Positions 36,163 through 44,065 of a stretch of DNA of 64,000 bases are shown here, piece after piece. The position numbers were made by a program, and so were the translations under genes. This DNA comes from Streptomyces sp. ISL-12 (GTDB lineage: Bacteria > Actinomycetota > Actinomycetes > Streptomycetales > Streptomycetaceae): contig NZ_JAGGOO010000060.1 of assembly GCF_018614415.1 (NCBI RefSeq), positions 1 to 64,000 of the forward strand, in the 5' to 3' direction. The notes under the pieces are model-generated. The model was not told the DNA's origin, searched no databases, and saw only the letters and a program-made list of their open reading frames with translations. Positions within the stretch are counted from its first letter, which is position 1; every line of letters begins with the position of its first letter.

Positions 36163-37236
36163 TCAGGACTTCCTGGGGACGGGGGTGATGAGACGGATCC
36201 GGGTGCCGGAACCGGGGGTGGAGGTCAGGTTCAGGGTGGCCCCGGCGAGCAGGGCCCGTTCGCGCATGCCGCGGATGCCGGCGCCCTCGCGGGCGGCCTC
36301 GATGCCGCGCCCGTCGTCGGCGATCTCCAGCACCACCGCCTGGCCGGCGCGGCGCAGGCCGACCTCGACGCGCCGCGCGTCGGCGTGCCGGGCCGCGTTG
36401 GTCAGGCTCTCCTGCGCCACTCGGTACAGCACCAGCTCGGTCTCCTGGTCGAGGGCGGGCAGGTCGGTGTCGAAGCGGCGTGCCACGTACAGGCCGGTGT
36501 GGACGGCGAAGTCCTCCGTGAGCGAGGTCAGCGCGCTGACCAGCCCCAGGTCCTCCAGGACACCCGGGCGCAGGCGGCGTACCAGACGGCGGACCTCGTC
36601 CAGGCTGTCGCGGGTGATCTCCTGGGCCTGCCGCAGTTCCTCGCGCAGCGGCCCGTCGGCGTCGTCCGCGGCACGCCCCAGCACCAGCAGGATGGCGGTC
36701 ATGCTCTGCCCGACCTCGTCGTGCAGTTCCTGGGCGATGCGGCGGCGTTCCGCCTCCTGGGCGAGCAGCACCCGCGCGCTGGAGGTGGCCCGTTCGTGCT
36801 CCAGGCGGTCGAGCATGGCGTTGAACGTGCGGATCAGCTCAGTCACCTCGCCTCCGCGACTGCCGCTTTCGCGACGATCACTGCCGCTTTCGCGACCAGT
36901 GCCGCTTTCGCGATCACTGCCGCCCTCCCGGCCATCGCCGGCCCCGCGACCACCACCGGGGCCCGCGCCCCCGCCCCCGCCGGGTACGGGCAGCCGCTGC
37001 CCGGGGCGGAGCAGATCCACCGTGGCCATCAGCCTCGTCAGCCGGCCCAGCGGGGCCAGTCCCCAGCGCAGCAGGGCGGCGTTGGCGACCAGCATGACGG
37101 CGAGACCGCCCACCAGGATGACCGCCTCGGTCAGCAGCACCGGCACCGAGACCGTCACCGGTGCCCACAGCAGCAGTGCCGTCGCGGTGCCCAGCACCAG
37201 GGCGTTGAGCCCGAAGATCCGCCAGAACAGCGACAC
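36163..37236 (-). CDS. Membrane histidine kinase (HisKA_3 type)
   Basis: A 357-residue kinase. GTG 37236, preceded by GAGGAG at nine bases, gives VSLFWRIFGLNALVLG; the frame is open to 37716 without kinase-like sequence. Residues 1-65 hold two membrane spans with only a short external loop. A HAMP-like region (PLGRLTRLMATVDLLRPGQRLPV) carries a Gly/Arg/Glu/Ser repeat insert, followed by the phospho-acceptor helix ERRRIAQELHDEVGQSMTAIL and an ATPase domain (AQESLTNAARHADA, DDGRGI, GAGIRGMRERA). The lack of a large sensor domain suggests membrane or lipid-proximal sensing. Partner of the adjacent response regulator. Confidence 0.9.
   Translation of the reverse strand: MSLFWRIFGLNALVLGTATALLLWAPVTVSVPVLLTEAVILVGGLAVMLVANAALLRWGLAPLGRLTRLMATVDLLRPGQRLPVPGGGGGAGPGGGRGAGDGREGGSDRESGTGRESGSDRRESGSRGGEVTELIRTFNAMLDRLEHERATSSARVLLAQEAERRRIAQELHDEVGQSMTAILLVLGRAADDADGPLREELRQAQEITRDSLDEVRRLVRRLRPGVLEDLGLVSALTSLTEDFAVHTGLYVARRFDTDLPALDQETELVLYRVAQESLTNAARHADARRVEVGLRRAGQAVVLEIADDGRGIEAAREGAGIRGMRERALLAGATLNLTSTPGSGTRIRLITPVPRKS
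36855..36930 (+). repeat. Imperfect tandem repeat in the kinase HAMP region
   Basis: Three to four imperfect units of CTGCCGCTTTCGCGA(C/T) with variable 2-6 base joins, coding on the minus strand for the (S/T)-(D/G)-R-E-S-G type insert in the histidine kinase. Confidence 0.65.
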
Positions 37237-37531
37237 CGGGAAGTACTCCTCGTTCCGTGCCGCCCCCAGGTGGGCGCCACAGCCTGCGATCACGATCGAT
37301 ACCGGCTCACTCTGCCTTGCTTCCTGCGCGCGGTCGATGGGTCTTGACCCCCATATCCGAGGCCTCGGGCACCCCTCCGCCGTCGCCACATGGTTACTGC
37401 GCTCCGGAGTGAATGGGGACCGCGCCCGATGGGTTTCCGCCGTGAGGACGAGCAGAGTCGAGGACGAGCAGAGCCGAAGGCGACCGGGCGGCGGCAGCCG
37501 TGCCCGGTGCCCCTTGGAAAGGACCCTTCCC

Positions 37532-37861
37532 GTGCCTCCCGATACCTCCCGGACCGACCCCCGCGCCGGACGGCTGACCGCCGACGACGCGCGCCGACGC
37601 CTCGAACACGCCCGCAGCAGCCGGGTGGCCCAGCTCCGGGCCCTCGACGAGGGCGGGCGCACCGCGGCGGACCACCTGCTCGCCACGCAGGCCGAGGCGA
37701 TCGGCAAGGTCCTCAAGGAGATCGACGAGGCGTTCGCCCGTGTCGACGACGGTTCCTACGGCACCTGCCTGGGCTGCTCCAAGCCGGTCCCCGTGGAGCG
37801 TCTGGAGATCCTGCCCTACACCCGGTACTGCGTCGGCTGCCAGAGCCGTGCCACCGCGTGA
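37532..37861 (+). CDS. DksA/TraR-type C4 zinc-finger protein (first copy)
   Basis: A 109-residue protein starting at GTG 37532 (GGAAAGGA eight bases upstream). Residues about 15-70 form a long helical hairpin (TADDARRRLEHARSSRVAQLRALDE) and the zinc finger has Cys79-x2-Cys82 and Cys100-x2-Cys103 (YGTCLGCSKPVP, RYCVGCQ). DksA/TraR proteins enter the secondary channel of RNA polymerase and change promoter response, sometimes with ppGpp. The acidic coiled-coil tip of true DksA is not obvious. It is divergent from the histidine kinase and first in a three-gene set with a second finger protein and an MreB-like gene. Confidence 0.88.
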   Translation: MPPDTSRTDPRAGRLTADDARRRLEHARSSRVAQLRALDEGGRTAADHLLATQAEAIGKVLKEIDEAFARVDDGSYGTCLGCSKPVPVERLEILPYTRYCVGCQSRATA

Positions 37862-37928
37862 ACCCGGTCCGTCTTCCTCTCCCGCTCCCGCCTCGCTCGA
37901 AGGCAGGGAGGGACGAAGGGGTGAAGTG

Positions 37929-38240
37929 GTGAACCACCAGACCGTCGGCGACGGTGCCGTGCACCTGTCGCCGGAGGACCTCGCCGCGTTGCGGCGGAAC
38001 CTGTGCGAACAACTGGACCTGGCCCGGCGCCCCGCGGCGCCGGGCCAGGCCCCCGTCCCGCTCTCCGCCTCCGCCCGCATGGTTCTCGCCGACGTCCGGG
38101 CGGCACTCCAGCGCATCGCCGAGGGCCGCTACGGCATCTGCCACCTGTGCCGGCGGCCCGTCGGCCGGGACCGCCTGATGGTCGTGGAGCAGGCCCGCTA
38201 CTGCGCGCGGTGCCAGCACGTACGGGAGCCCGGGCGATGA
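37929..38240 (+). CDS. DksA/TraR-type C4 zinc-finger protein (second copy)
   Basis: A 103-residue paralogue of the preceding gene. Two adjacent GTG codons (37926, 37929) can serve as start. The N-terminal helix region is LSPEDLAALRRNLCEQLDLARR, with a Pro/Ala linker, and the finger is Cys71-x2-Cys74 and Cys92-x2-Cys95 (YGICHLCRRPVGRDRL, RYCARCQ). Its stop overlaps the start of the MreB-like gene (ATGA), so the two proteins are made together. Role at RNA polymerase is inferred from the family only. Confidence 0.85.
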   Translation: MNHQTVGDGAVHLSPEDLAALRRNLCEQLDLARRPAAPGQAPVPLSASARMVLADVRAALQRIAEGRYGICHLCRRPVGRDRLMVVEQARYCARCQHVREPGR

Positions 38241-39094
38241 CCGTCGCACGCCGCCCCCGCACCGACCCCGGGGCCCGGCACCGGCCCTGGCCGCTGTGCC
38301 GGCGCTGCTGCGGCCTCGCCCTCGACCTGGGCAGCGTCCGTACCCGCGCCTGGATCTCCGGCCGCGGCGCGATCCTCGACGTGCCCACCGTCACCTTCCC
38401 CGGCGCCGGGGCCCACCACCCGGTCCAGCGCGGCGCGATCGTCGACGTCCCCGGGACGGCCCGCATGCTCGACCGGCTGCTCGGCCACCGGCTGCCCCGG
38501 CTCACCCGTCCCCTGGTGGTGGTCACCACGCCCGTGCTGGACGGCCCCGTCTACCGGGAACGCGCCCGCGCCGCCGTGCGGGTGCTGCGCCCGCGCGCGG
38601 TGCTGACCGTACCCTCCGCCCGTGCCGTCGCCCTGGCCGCGGAGGCCGACCTCACCCGCCCGTTGCTCGTGGTGGACATAGGCGCCCACCTCACCGAGGT
38701 CGTCCTCCTCTCCGACGGCGCCGTCTTCGACGCCCGCCGCACCGCCCTGGGCACCGTCGACCTGGCCGACGCCGACGCCGACACGGACACGGACACGGAC
38801 GCTGCGGCGGAGATCGGCGAGGCCGTCGCGACCATGGTCGCCTCGATGCTCCGGCAGGACCGTACGTTCCTCACCGCCGACGCCCTGAGCCGCGGCGCCC
38901 TCCTGGCGGGCGGCGGCGCCCTGCGCCCCGACCTCACCCGCCGGCTCATCGACCGGCTGAGGGCACCCCTGCGGGTGGTTCCCGCGCCGCACACCGCGGC
39001 CGTCCGCGGCGCCGCCAGGATCCTGCGGGCCGCGCACGGCCACCCGTCGGCGGGCGGCACGCTGCCCCCGGGCTTCGGCCCGCTGCCCCGCTGA
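38237..39094 (+). CDS. Short MreB/Mbl-like actin homologue
   Basis: A 285-residue actin-fold protein. It keeps the phosphate-1 motif (GLALDLGSVRTRAW, about residues 27-40), phosphate-2 motif (LLVVDIGAHLTEVVLL, about 147-162) and adenosine motif (LLAGGGALRPDLTRRLIDRL, about 218-237). True MreB has about 90-100 residues of subdomain IIB between the last two; here only about 55 remain, including an acidic Asp/Thr/Ala run (DADADTDTDTDAAAE). I recall a similarly short MreB-like protein in S. coelicolor (SCO6166) near DksA-like genes. It may bind nucleotide but is unlikely to form normal MreB double filaments. Start ATG 38237 overlaps the upstream gene. Confidence 0.8.
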   Translation: MTVARRPRTDPGARHRPWPLCRRCCGLALDLGSVRTRAWISGRGAILDVPTVTFPGAGAHHPVQRGAIVDVPGTARMLDRLLGHRLPRLTRPLVVVTTPVLDGPVYRERARAAVRVLRPRAVLTVPSARAVALAAEADLTRPLLVVDIGAHLTEVVLLSDGAVFDARRTALGTVDLADADADTDTDTDAAAEIGEAVATMVASMLRQDRTFLTADALSRGALLAGGGALRPDLTRRLIDRLRAPLRVVPAPHTAAVRGAARILRAAHGHPSAGGTLPPGFGPLPR

Positions 39095-39310
39095 GCCCGT
39101 GGTCCGCCCCGCTGCCCCTGTGATCCCCAGCCCCAGCCCCGGCCCCGTCCCCGCGACCGCCACAGTCCCGGCCACGGGTGCCCGCGCCACGGGGCGGGCG
39201 ACTACCCTCGTTGCCATGACCCGCCGACATTGACCCACCGGCCGCGCCTCCCGCGGACCGCCCAGGACGCCGTACCTCCGACGTCCGAAGCGGCTCCCCG
39301 GGAAGGCCTC

Positions 39311-40624
39311 ATGACACCTTCACCCGCGCGCGTGCCCGCCCCCGGCGGTGTGCGGCGCCTCTCGACCGTCCTCTGCGCCTACGCGTTCTGCGACGACTTC
39401 GTCCTCCTCTACCCGGTGTACGCGCTGCTCTTCAGCGACGCCGGACTCTCCCTCGGGCAGATCTCCTCCCTCTTCGTCCTGTGGTCGGTCACCGGCGTGG
39501 CCCTGGAGGTGCCCTCCGGCGCCTGGGCGGACGCCGTCTCGCGGCGCCGGCTGCTGTGGCTCGGCCCGCTGCTCACGGCCGCCGGCTTCGCCCTGTGGGT
39601 GCTCGTGCCCTCGTACCCGGCCTTCGCGCTCGGCTTCGTGCTGTGGGGCGCCGGGGGAGCGCTCGGCTCCGGTGCCCTGGAGGCGCTGGCCCACGACGAA
39701 CTGGAGCGGCTCGGCGCGGCCGACCGTTACGCCCGGGTCATGGGCCGGGTCCGCGCGGTGGGCCCGGCGGCCACCGCCGCCTCGATGGCCCTCGCCGGGC
39801 CGGTCTTCGCCTGGGGCGGGTACCAGGCCGTCGGCGCGGCAAGCGTCCTCGCCTGTCTGCTGGCGTCGGCCACGGCGGCCCGGCTCCCCGAACACCACGA
39901 ACCGTCCGCCCGGGGCACGGGCGCGGGCTGGACGGCGTCCCTGCGCGCCGGGCTCGCCGGGGCCCGCGCCGACCGGTCCGTGCGCGGCGCGCTGCTGCTG
40001 GTCCCGGCCGTCACCGCGGTGTGGGGAGCGCTGGACGAGTACACGCCGCTGCTGGTCCGCGACACCGGCGTGGCCGAGGCGACCGTCCCCTGGCTGCTGC
40101 TGGTCGTCTGGTCCGGCGCCACGGCCGGCGGCCTGCTGGCGGGCGTCGGCGAACGCCGCCTCGGCACCACCGGGCTCGCCGCGCTGCTCACCGGCGCCGC
40201 CGGCGCGCTGGCCGTGGGCGCGTTGATTGGCGGCCCGGCCGGGATCGTCCTGATCGGCCTGGCCTTCGGCGGCTTCCAACTGGCCACCGTGATCGCCGAC
40301 GCCCGCCTCCAGCGCCGTATCGACGCGACCGGTCGGGCGACCCTGACCTCGGTGGCGGGGCTCGGCACGGAGCTGGGCACCGTCGCGGTGTACGGCGCCT
40401 ACGCGGCCACCGCGTCGGCGGCCGGCCACGGCGGCGCCTTCGCCTGGGCGGCGGTGCCGTACCTGCTGACGGCGGGGGTGCTGGCGGCCACGGTCCGGCG
40501 GAAGCGACAGCCGCCCCGGGAGGAGGGCGCGCAACGAATCGCCGTGAACCGGCCCTCCGACGCAACGAACCGCTCACCCGCGCGCAACGCCTGCTCCTTG
40601 TCCCGGCGGGAGCGGCGACCGTAG
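39311..40624 (+). CDS. Major facilitator superfamily transporter
   Basis: A 437-residue membrane protein with about 12 hydrophobic spans (first: STVLCAYAFCDDFVLLYPVYALLF). The MFS loop 2-3 motif is visible as PSGAWADAVSRRRLLW (about residues 72-87). ATG 39311 follows GGAAGG; an in-frame ATG at 39230 adds 27 poorly conserved residues. The last 35 residues are basic and cytoplasmic. Substrate unknown. It is 60 bases upstream of davA, so it might move lysine-pathway compounds, but this is only a context guess. Confidence 0.85.
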   Translation: MTPSPARVPAPGGVRRLSTVLCAYAFCDDFVLLYPVYALLFSDAGLSLGQISSLFVLWSVTGVALEVPSGAWADAVSRRRLLWLGPLLTAAGFALWVLVPSYPAFALGFVLWGAGGALGSGALEALAHDELERLGAADRYARVMGRVRAVGPAATAASMALAGPVFAWGGYQAVGAASVLACLLASATAARLPEHHEPSARGTGAGWTASLRAGLAGARADRSVRGALLLVPAVTAVWGALDEYTPLLVRDTGVAEATVPWLLLVVWSGATAGGLLAGVGERRLGTTGLAALLTGAAGALAVGALIGGPAGIVLIGLAFGGFQLATVIADARLQRRIDATGRATLTSVAGLGTELGTVAVYGAYAATASAAGHGGAFAWAAVPYLLTAGVLAATVRRKRQPPREEGAQRIAVNRPSDATNRSPARNACSLSRRERRP

Positions 40625-40683
40625 CGTCTTCCTGGCTCCCGCCTCCCCCTCCATCACCCCTCCGTCCCCGGTGAGGATCACCC

Positions 40684-41472
40684 ATGCGCACCGCCCTGCT
40701 CCAGAGCTCCGGCCACCCCGGCTCCGTCGCCGAGAACCTCGAGGTCCTCGACGAGGCCGCGGGCCGGGCAGCCGCCGCGGGCGCCGGGCTGCTGGTGGCG
40801 CCGGAGCTGTTCCTGACCGGGTACGCCATCGGCGACGACGTGGCCCGGCTGGCCGAGCCCGCCGACGGCGACGCGGCCGACGCGATCGCCCAGACGGCCA
40901 CCCGGCACGGCCTCGCCGTCGCCTACGGCTACCCCGAACGGGACGGCGACCGCGTCTTCAACTCCGCCCAGCTGATCTCCGCCGACGGCACCCGGCTCGC
41001 CGGCTACCGCAAGACGCACCTCTTCGGCCGCTACGAGCGCGACCACTTCACCCCCGGTGACCGGCCCGTCGTCCAGGCCGAGCTGGACGGTCTGACCGTC
41101 GGCCTGATGATCTGCTACGACGTCGAGTTCCCGGAGAACGTCCGCGCCCACGCCCTGGCCGGCACCGACCTGCTCCTGGTGCCGACCGCGCAGATGCACC
41201 CCTTCCAGTTCGTCGCCGAGTCCGTGGTCCCGGTGCGTGCCTTCGAGAACCAGATGTACGTCGCGTACGTCAACCGGGCCGGCGCGGAGGGCGAGTTCGA
41301 CTTCGTCGGCCTGTCCGTCCTCGCCGGACCGGACGGCATCGCCCGCGCCCGCGCCGGCCGCGCCGAGGAACTGGTCCTCGCCGACGCGGACCCGGCCCTC
41401 CTCGCCGCCTCCCGCGCGGCCAACCCGTACCTGACCGACCGCCGCCCCGGCCTGTACGGCTCCCTCGCCTGA
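40684..41472 (+). CDS. davA: 5-aminopentanamidase (delta-aminovaleramidase)
   Basis: Carbon-nitrogen hydrolase that turns 5-aminopentanamide into 5-aminovalerate and ammonia. The 262-residue protein has the nitrilase-superfamily triad: Glu41 (APELFLTGY), Lys110 (YRKTHLFG), Cys144 (MICYDVEFPEN). The length and segments such as YGYPERDGDRVFNSAQLI and the C-terminal NPYLTDRRPGLY closely follow Pseudomonas DavA as I remember it. Specificity is inferred mainly from the next gene, whose product makes the amide. Both genes face the same way, 85 bases apart. Confidence 0.85.
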   Translation: MRTALLQSSGHPGSVAENLEVLDEAAGRAAAAGAGLLVAPELFLTGYAIGDDVARLAEPADGDAADAIAQTATRHGLAVAYGYPERDGDRVFNSAQLISADGTRLAGYRKTHLFGRYERDHFTPGDRPVVQAELDGLTVGLMICYDVEFPENVRAHALAGTDLLLVPTAQMHPFQFVAESVVPVRAFENQMYVAYVNRAGAEGEFDFVGLSVLAGPDGIARARAGRAEELVLADADPALLAASRAANPYLTDRRPGLYGSLA

Positions 41473-41557
41473 CACCCCGGCACTTCCCGGCACTTTCTCC
41501 GCGTCTTCCCGACCTTCCCGGCACTTCCGGCATATCCGCGCAAGGAGTCCGCACCCC

Positions 41558-43255
41558 ATGACGTCCACGGTGCCCAACGCCGTCGAGCACACCGACGGGC
41601 AGCAGCCGCCGATCACCATGTTCGGCCCGGACTTCCCGTACGCCTACGACGACTTCCTCGCCCACCCGGCCGGGCTCGGCCAGATACCCGCGACCGAGCA
41701 CGGCACCGAGGTCGCCGTCATCGGCGGCGGACTGTCCGGCGTCATCACGGCGTACGAGCTGATGAAGATGGGCCTCAAGCCGGTCGTGTACGAGGCCGAC
41801 CGGATCGGCGGGCGCCTGCGCACCGTCGGCTTCGACGGCTGCGACCCGGACCTGCGGGCCGAGATGGGCGCCATGCGCTTCCCGCCCTCCTCCACCGCCC
41901 TGCGGCACTACATCGACCTGGTGGGACTGGAGACCCGGCCCTTCCCCAACCCGCTCGCCGAGACCACGCCCTCCACCGTCGTCGACCTCAAGGGCGAGAC
42001 CCACTACGCCGAGACCCTCGCCGACCTGCCCCAGGTCTACCGGGATGTCGCCGACGCCTGGGCCCGCTGCCTCGAAGAGGGCGCCGACTTCTCCGCCATG
42101 AACCGCGCCCTGCGCGAGCGGGACGTGCCGCGCATCCGGGAGATCTGGTCACGGCTGGTCGAGAAGCTCGACAACCAGACCTTCTACGGCTTCCTCTGCG
42201 ACTCCGAGGCGTTCCGGTCCTTCCGGCACCGTGAGATCTTCGGCCAGGTCGGCTTCGGCACCGGCGGCTGGGACACCGACTTCCCCAACTCCATCCTGGA
42301 GATCCTCCGTGTCGTCTACACCGAGGCCGACGACCACCACCGCGGCATCGTCGGCGGCTCGCAGCAACTGCCGCTTCGGCTGTGGGAGCGCGCGCCGGAG
42401 AAGATCGTCCACTGGCCGCACGGCACCTCGCTGCGGTCCCTGCACGCCGACGGCTCGCCCCGCCCCGCCGTGACCCGCCTCGACCGCACCGCCGGCGACC
42501 GTGTCACCGTCACCGACGCCGCCGGCGACATCCGCACCTACCGGGCGGCCGTCTTCACCGCCCAGTCCTGGATGCTGCTGTCGAAGATCGCCTGCGACGA
42601 CGCGCTCTTCCCCATCGACCACTGGACCGCCATCGAGCGCACCCACTACATGGAGTCCAGCAAGCTGTTCGTGCCCGTCGACCGGCCGTTCTGGCTCGAC
42701 AAGGACGAGGAGACCGGCCGGGACGTCATGTCGATGACGCTCACCGACCGCATGACGCGCGGCACGTACCTCCTCGACGACGGCCCCGACAGGCCCGCCG
42801 TCATCTGTCTCTCGTACACCTGGTGCGACGACAGCCTGAAGTGGCTGCCGCTGTCCGCGCACGAGCGGATGGAGGTCATGCTGAAATCGCTCGGCGAGAT
42901 CTACCCGAAGGTCGACATCAGGAAGCACGTCATCGGCAACCCGGTGACCGTCTCCTGGGAGAACGAGCCGTACTTCATGGGCGCCTTCAAGGCCAACCTG
43001 CCCGGCCACTACCGCTATCAGCGGCGCCTGTTCACGCACTTCATGCAGGACCGGCTCCCCGCGGACAAGCGGGGCGTCTTCCTCGCCGGCGACGACATCT
43101 CCTGGACGGCGGGCTGGGCCGAGGGCGCCGTCCAGACCGCGCTGAACGCGGTCTGGGGCGTCATGCGCCACTTCGGCGGGACGACCGACCCCGGCAACCC
43201 CGGGCCCGGTGACGTCTACGACGCCATCGCTCCCGTGGAACTCCCGGAGGACTGA
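41558..43255 (+). CDS. davB: L-lysine 2-monooxygenase
   Basis: FAD enzyme that oxidatively decarboxylates lysine to 5-aminopentanamide. The 565-residue protein has the dinucleotide motif VAVIGGGLSGVITAYEL (GGGLSG at 56-61), the amine-oxidase signature YEADRIGGRLRT and MGAMRFPPSSTALRHY, and C-terminal FLAGDDISWTAGWAEGAVQTALN. From memory it aligns along its length with P. putida DavB, including the opening ITMFGPDFPYAYDDFLAHPAGLG and the ending NPGPGDVYDAI. Tryptophan 2-monooxygenase is the main alternative but is less similar in these segments. With davA it forms the first half of the aminovalerate lysine route; davT and davD are not in the window. Confidence 0.87.
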   Translation: MTSTVPNAVEHTDGQQPPITMFGPDFPYAYDDFLAHPAGLGQIPATEHGTEVAVIGGGLSGVITAYELMKMGLKPVVYEADRIGGRLRTVGFDGCDPDLRAEMGAMRFPPSSTALRHYIDLVGLETRPFPNPLAETTPSTVVDLKGETHYAETLADLPQVYRDVADAWARCLEEGADFSAMNRALRERDVPRIREIWSRLVEKLDNQTFYGFLCDSEAFRSFRHREIFGQVGFGTGGWDTDFPNSILEILRVVYTEADDHHRGIVGGSQQLPLRLWERAPEKIVHWPHGTSLRSLHADGSPRPAVTRLDRTAGDRVTVTDAAGDIRTYRAAVFTAQSWMLLSKIACDDALFPIDHWTAIERTHYMESSKLFVPVDRPFWLDKDEETGRDVMSMTLTDRMTRGTYLLDDGPDRPAVICLSYTWCDDSLKWLPLSAHERMEVMLKSLGEIYPKVDIRKHVIGNPVTVSWENEPYFMGAFKANLPGHYRYQRRLFTHFMQDRLPADKRGVFLAGDDISWTAGWAEGAVQTALNAVWGVMRHFGGTTDPGNPGPGDVYDAIAPVELPED

Positions 43256-43267
43256 CTGACACGGAAG

Positions 43268-43963
43268 TCAGCCCGGCAGTGGTGTGAGCAGCATGCGGCC
43301 CGCGAAGCCGACCGCCTCGTCGAGCCGTTCGGTGATCTCCCCGACCAGGTCGGGCAGCCGGCGCATCGTCCACAGGGTGCGGGCGGCGACCCAGGCGGCG
43401 TCGCGGGCCCGCTCCAGGCACCAGGAGTTGAGCAGATGGGTCAGCGGGTCGGCGATCTGGAGGAGATCGGGACCCGGCATCAGATCTTCGCGGACGCGCT
43501 CCTCCAGCGACACGAGGATCTCGCCCACCCGGTCGAACTCATCCTCCAGGTCCCCGGGTTCGCAGTCGAGCGTACGACAGGTGTCCACGACGGCGAGCGC
43601 CAGGTCGTGCCCGATGTGCGCGTTGATGCCCGCGAGCGCGAACTGCGGCGGACGTACCTGGGGATGACGGCGGAACTGGAACAGGGGCCGCCAGCAGGCA
43701 GGCGGCCGGCGCCCGACCTCCACCGCGTCGACGGCGCCGAGGTAACGCTCGGCGAACCGTACGTCCAGCGTGCTCGCGGCCAGGGCGTCCGGGAACCGGC
43801 CGGTGTCGATGTCCCGGTCCACGGCTTCGGTTACGGTCAGATAGACCCGGTTGAAGACCGCCACCCCGTCCCGGGCTGGCAGCGTCGCGTCAAGAGCGCG
43901 CATCCGGGCGAGGACGGTGTCCATCGAGTCGATGGCCGTGGAGACGTGTCGACAGTGCGCCAT
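43268..43963 (-). CDS. DUF5995 family protein
   Basis: A 231-residue, mostly helical protein converging on davB with a 12-base gap. The pattern MRALDATLPARDGVAVFNRVYLTVTEAV near the N-terminus and FALAGINAHIGHDLALAVVDTC (about residues 107-128) are what I associate with DUF5995, whose function is unknown. A His-containing NAHIGHDLA motif is conserved-looking and could bind metal. Start ATG 43963; ATG 43924 would remove 13 residues. Confidence 0.7.
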   Translation of the reverse strand: MAHCRHVSTAIDSMDTVLARMRALDATLPARDGVAVFNRVYLTVTEAVDRDIDTGRFPDALAASTLDVRFAERYLGAVDAVEVGRRPPACWRPLFQFRRHPQVRPPQFALAGINAHIGHDLALAVVDTCRTLDCEPGDLEDEFDRVGEILVSLEERVREDLMPGPDLLQIADPLTHLLNSWCLERARDAAWVAARTLWTMRRLPDLVGEITERLDEAVGFAGRMLLTPLPG

Positions 43964-44065
43964 GGGGGCAGAGTCGCAGCTTCAGGGGGACGGAAGGAAC
44001 GGCGGGCCCGTCGCTTCCCCGGAACGGGGTAACGCGCCCGCCGCGTGGGGGAGGGGATCCGTATC

